Positions 60,571-64,000 of a stretch of 64,000 nucleotides of DNA are shown piece by piece (within the stretch, counting starts at the first letter, position 1; the number at the start of each line of letters is the position of its first letter). The stretch is taken from positions 1-64,000 of the forward strand of contig CAJQUW010005361.1 of assembly GCA_907163375.1 (NCBI GenBank), read 5' to 3'. Origin of the DNA: Prostheceraeus crozeri. Lineage: Eukaryota > Platyhelminthes > Polycladida > Euryleptidae. The notes below the pieces were generated by a model that saw nothing but the letters and a program-made list of their open reading frames with translations, did not search any database and had not been told where the DNA came from. Both the position numbers and the translations under genes were made by a program.

Positions 60571-61138
60571 ACAATTTGGTTTTCATGAAACATTTTTTCA
60601 AATCACATATGATGGGAGGCACATCACTTATGTCTTTAATGCCGGTTATCACAATCTTTCCATTATGGAACACATGAACATGATATGGATGCCAGTTAGT
60701 CAATTGAGCTGCTGGAAATAACTCCACTTCATAAGTTAGATTATGTGATGATGTAACTTTACGGAAATCATAGTGATAGTGTAATTCACATAACACGGTC
60801 ATTGTCTTCACTTTCCAATCAGATAATGAATCACCAAGTAAATGTTCCAAAGTTAAGTGTAGATATGAGAGATCACCCTCCATGACCCTTCCAATACATT
60901 GGATTGTTCCATTTGGAAAGAATAGGATAGTGAGAGATCTATCCTTCCTCTGAATCCTCCATGTTAACATTGAGGGTCTTCCAAGATGTAAGCTCGTTGT
61001 CGGCTTCAATTTGCGTTTTATCAGTAACCATTGTTTTCGGTTGGGTATATTCCTCTCGATCTCTTGTAGATTGAGTTTTGACTTTGCTTTTGTAGTTAAC
61101 ATCCGATTTACAACTTCCAACCGTTTGATGTCCTCCAT
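60569..61138 (-). CDS. TATA-binding-protein-like protein (two-repeat pattern)
   Basis: 189 residues. After a lysine-rich start, two repeats resemble the TBP saddle. Repeat 1: MLTWRIQRKDRSLTILFFPNG, then IQCIGRV, then a helix HLTLEHLLGDSL. Repeat 2: YEVELFPAAQLTNWHPYHVHVF, HNGKIVITGIKD, then a helix VPPIICDLKKCF. The YExELFPA...P...V.vF.nGKvviTG run is the most typical TBP segment. TBP recognises TATA boxes for RNA polymerase initiation. This one would be a viral version acting at the element's own promoters; that role is inference. The beginning overlaps the gene upstream in another phase. Confidence 0.6.
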   Translation of the reverse strand: MEDIKRLEVVNRMLTTKAKSKLNLQEIERNIPNRKQWLLIKRKLKPTTSLHLGRPSMLTWRIQRKDRSLTILFFPNGTIQCIGRVMEGDLSYLHLTLEHLLGDSLSDWKVKTMTVLCELHYHYDFRKVTSSHNLTYEVELFPAAQLTNWHPYHVHVFHNGKIVITGIKDISDVPPIICDLKKCFMKTKL

Positions 61139-61520
61139 CTTTAATGAATGACGTTATCTGTGGTAGTATCTCCCTTGTAAAGGTTTCCCATGTGACGTCA
61201 CTGAAACGAAAAAATCGATATTCAACATCTTCACGTTTTGGTGAACAGACGTATAGTTTGACTGATGAATCACACTTTATCCATACCTTGTCATCGAGAG
61301 GAATCTTGATCCGAGTCTTATGGTTGTCAATGAGATCCGCAAAGTCTTTCAGTGAAGGCAATGAGTCAATACTAATGCAAACGCCACGATGTTTTCGATC
61401 ACTATTTGCTATTGAATGACGAAATGCTATTCTTTTAGAATTTGTTATGTGAACGTTTTGAACGTCACTAAGTTTCCATGTTCTAATGTAATGAGGCATG
61501 TTCCGAAAGCTATGTTTCAA
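60939..61520 (-). CDS. Possible PC4-like transcription cofactor
   Basis: 193 residues. The first third (RIAFRHSIAN...HRGVCISIDSLPSLKDFADLIDN) resembles the strand-strand-helix core of PC4/Sub1-type single-strand-binding coactivators, where GI/VSLSxxQWxxLKxxxxxID is typical. A second beta-rich part follows (VWIKCDSSVKLYVCSPKRED). The match is weak. It overlaps the TBP-like gene by 200 bases in a different phase, so the two may be expressed from one transcript unit. Confidence 0.35.
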   Translation of the reverse strand: MKHSFRNMPHYIRTWKLSDVQNVHITNSKRIAFRHSIANSDRKHRGVCISIDSLPSLKDFADLIDNHKTRIKIPLDDKVWIKCDSSVKLYVCSPKREDVEYRFFRFSDVTWETFTREILPQITSFIKDGGHQTVGSCKSDVNYKSKVKTQSTRDREEYTQPKTMVTDKTQIEADNELTSWKTLNVNMEDSEEG

Positions 61521-61561
61521 ATTTAAGTTTAATGTTTGCCTAAAGTTTGTTATTTTATTAG

Positions 61562-61731
61562 CTCAACATATCGGAATGATGTTGAGTACAAATTCTTCAC
61601 ATATTCATTCACATTAGGACTACCTATTTATTAGTAATCATTTCTACATATCGGAAAGATGTAGAAATTTCAATTTTAGTAAGACTACTTATGTATTAGT
61701 AAGTGTTGCTACATGTCGGAAGATGCAGCAA
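61562..61731 (-). promoter_or_regulatory. Three hairpins with a common TTCCGA loop
   Basis: Between polymerase B and the next minus-strand gene, three hairpins occur at 61562-61586, 61641-61667 and 61706-61731. Stems are CTCAACAT/ATGTTGAG, TTTCTACAT/ATGTAGAAA and TTGCTACAT/ATGCAGCAA. Loops all contain TCGGAA (minus strand TTCCGA). Stem bases differ between copies, but pairing is kept; the one imperfect pair is a G-U wobble when read as minus-strand RNA. Confidence 0.7.
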
Positions 61732-61778
61732 TCGCAAGATCTATTACAAGTGGAATATTATATTGTTTTTATTTAGAC

Positions 61779-64000
61779 TTATTCTACATCACCTGTGACA
61801 GGAAGGCATCTCCTTCTCTTCGACGGTGGGGGAAGACCTAGGCTATAGTGTCCATATGGTAATGATAAATTTTTATCCAGCCAACAGCGCTTATCCTCCC
61901 AAAGTGAAAGACCTCGCTTCCTAAATGATTTTGTGCTAACTATGTGATTTTTTGAATTTATAATTGTCATATCTTCAGTTGTATCATTCTCACTATAGTA
62001 GACACTCCTATAGTCATCATGTTTCAATTTTTTAACTGCTGCTCTCTGAATTCCTTTTGCACGTTTGATGCTATGATTCGTATAGTCTAGATATTTCATG
62101 GAATACATTTTCGGTTTTAGTAGGATCATTTCCTCAAGCAACTTTCCAGCACACTCATCCTTAAAACAACCTAATCTAGCTTTGTTTGTAGTTGAGTATA
62201 GTCGGTGATGACTGTCATAGTTTGAAGAGTCAAACTTTTCACCGAAGTATAGAAGTATATCTTCCAGACGGACAGATGGTGATGTGTATAAACATAGGAA
62301 GAAACTGTCGGTATCACCTCCGCAAAGTCGCGTTCTATTTATCAGTGGACATCCTTTTAGATCATTGTAATATAACTGATACATTTCCAACTTACTATAG
62401 TCAAGTACTGCTTGACCAACATATATTAATTTATTTAAAACTATTGAAGGTTTGTACATTTCCATACCAACCAGATCTTCATCAAATATTTTGTGTTGAA
62501 CATAGAGAGGATGATTTGACAATTTCAGTAGTTATTTCTCATTGTTGACTAGTTTAAATTTTTTCCTTCTCCTTACATTTTCCATTGTTTTACCATATAA
62601 AGAATTATTTTTCAATTTGTAGAATGACTTTTCGAAGTCAGTGTTTGATTGAGCCCTCTTTTGAGAGTTCATATCAATGTATGTTTTTAACCAAGGCTTT
62701 TGTGTGAATTTTATGACACTATGAATCTTCTTGATTCTCATGCCCATGCTCAAGTAAAATTTTAAAATTGAATAGTGGACTACATAATTTTCCCTATCAA
62801 ATTGATGGAGCAGAAGTTTCTTGATAGAAGAAAAATGTGTATTTGGTCTTACTTTTTCATATAGATTTTTCATATAGTGTGAAAACATTCTCTTTTCAAT
62901 CATCTGCATTTCTGGAGCTAATGGGAAATCGGCAGTGTCATCATGAATGGCTGCAGGATACTCTAAATCTAAATCAAAAATGTAGCCGATTTCACCATCA
63001 TCATCTATTTTTTGAACATTTTCTTCATTTAAAAAATTATCTAATTCACTTTCATTCAACCATTTGAAATTTGAGTGGGGTAGATTTCTACTGAGTGAAG
63101 AACCATAAAGGTTATTAACATCTAAGTAGGTCAAATGTCGACTTTCATGTGTATTATTTCCTAATTCTTCAATGCGTGCACGCGCTCGGTGAATGTTGGT
63201 GAAAGTCATACCCCCTCTAATTCCTCGTTCAAATAGATTGTACATATTTTCATCTTGTATGTAGTGTGGGGGATCATTGGAAGAGAAATTTAGTGCTGAG
63301 GTAAAGCTAAGATGTGGGAGACTGACAAAATGTACAGGGTCGACTTCATCCTCACGTTGACTCAATGCTCTAAACACTTCAAATATGTCTGCCAACAATA
63401 AAACATCTAACTTCAGATATGCCAGCATGTAATCACCAAATGTGCTACAATTAAATTCAATCCACGCCTTGTTAGCGTGTTCATATTCACTATCGGAACA
63501 GTGCTCACGAGTAAGATCATTATAGAATTCAAATTGTGGTGGTAGACAGTCTTCCGTCAACGTGTTTAAGTTTTTGAAGTATGAATATGGAAACACTCCC
63601 TTCTGATATAAAACATTATCACTTAATTGTGGAAATTCTACCCTTAATGTCTCTACATGCTCATACGTTTGCAAGCCCTTGGCTAATTCACTCAAGGATG
63701 CACTTAGAAATTGATATGAGTCTAAGAATTTTAGTTTAAAGTATACTGTCTTCCCTTTGTATTCATTTACAGGGACACTGGCGGATAAAGTTATATATTT
63801 TTCAGCAGTTGCTGCTACAACATCTAATTTCCAAGACTTCATTCTTCCAATCGCTTTATAGCAAATGATGTGGCTATCATAATTTTTAAAATTGTGGAAA
63901 AATATGGGGAGCTCCCGTCTGTTAAGTCTTAACCGGAGATTGCATTTCCTACATAATGTTTGCCTATATCGTCCGGTGATATGATCATGATCACGAACTT
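61779..64000 (-). pseudogene. DNA polymerase B (Polinton C), N-terminus beyond the window
   Basis: Entering from the right edge, the first landmark is VRDHDHITGRYR...CRKCNL, the zinc/endonuclease-VII-like element common in Polinton polymerases. Next comes FFHNFKNYDSHII (exonuclease motif II) and YLKLDVLLLADIFE (motif III). Polymerase motif A is YLDVNNLYGSSL, motif B KNNSLYGKTMENV, motif C GGDTDSFFLCLY. The C-terminus is short and basic. There is no intein at motif C, in contrast to Polinton B. About one break is present in the visible part. Confidence 0.92.

Larger units (their letters stand above)
50705..64000 (+). mobile_element. Polinton/Maverick C, right end outside the window
   Basis: At least 13.3 kb is visible. 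On the plus strand: RING protein, unknown, core-like, DNA-binding candidate, packaging ATPase, unknown, Cys-rich, integrase with chromodomain, penton-like, pVI-like, major capsid, protease. On the minus strand, converging: TBP-like protein, possible PC4-like protein, polymerase B. All core Polinton parts are present. It looks nearly whole, with about one break in the visible part, and is therefore fairly young. Virion genes are spaced by 0-90 bases, suggesting few, long transcripts. Confidence 0.9.

Overview
The window is repeat-dense nuclear DNA of an animal, most likely an aquatic invertebrate. It carries three Polinton/Maverick lineages, a Ty3/gypsy retrotransposon, APE-type LINEs, hAT, Tc1 and mariner DNA transposons, and GT-AG-type splice signals. 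There are no bacterial operons, rRNA genes or clear tRNA genes. I cannot name the species. No clearly functional single-copy host gene is visible; the only non-transposon coding sequence recognised is a decayed multi-copy zinc-binding/PIN-like family at about 42.0-50.7 kb.

Layout. 1-3.3 kb: left-truncated view of Polinton A (minus strand): packaging ATPase, basic core-like protein, RING-like proteins, exonuclease-like protein, DNA-binding candidate, promoter. 3.3-4.0 kb: G-tract repeats. 5.4-6.9 kb: LINE reverse transcriptase fragment (minus). 7.2-7.6 kb: LINE 3' end (plus). 8.1-28.2 kb: one CR1-like LINE split between its endonuclease and its reverse transcriptase by Polinton B. Polinton B spans 9548-26348 (16,801 bp), with terminal inverted repeats and a 6-bp target duplication ATGGGA. 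29.9-31.2 kb: a second copy of the 7.2-kb LINE, inverted, carrying a 412-bp MITE. 31.2-32.3 kb: Polinton remnant. 32.7-40.3 kb: old hAT element holding a Tc1 element, a second TIR element and a mariner. 42.0-50.7 kb: the zinc/PIN-like pseudogene, split by a fresh gypsy element (42547-47262, two 185-bp LTRs identical by eye). About 50.7 kb to the right edge: Polinton C.

Polinton C has its virion genes on the plus strand: ATPase, integrase with chromodomain, penton-like protein, pVI-like protein, major capsid protein and adenain-like protease. On the minus strand it has DNA polymerase B, a protein with a TATA-binding-protein-like pattern and a possible PC4-like protein. It looks nearly whole, with about one break in view. 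Promoters with an AP-1-type site plus TATATAAGGARGAC precede two of its genes.

Polinton B is much more AT-rich and older-looking, with roughly ten to fifteen breaks. Its parts are unusual. Its polymerase B carries a LAGLIDADG intein in motif C. It also encodes a parvovirus-type phospholipase A2 domain, a fibre-like coiled-coil protein and a possible sliding clamp. Almost every one of its genes starts in a T-A(n)-ATG context recalling cytoplasmic DNA-virus late promoters. The intein, the TBP-like protein and this start-context signal are the observations most worth following. Polintons and the gypsy element are described only as fossils, by extent, family and parts.
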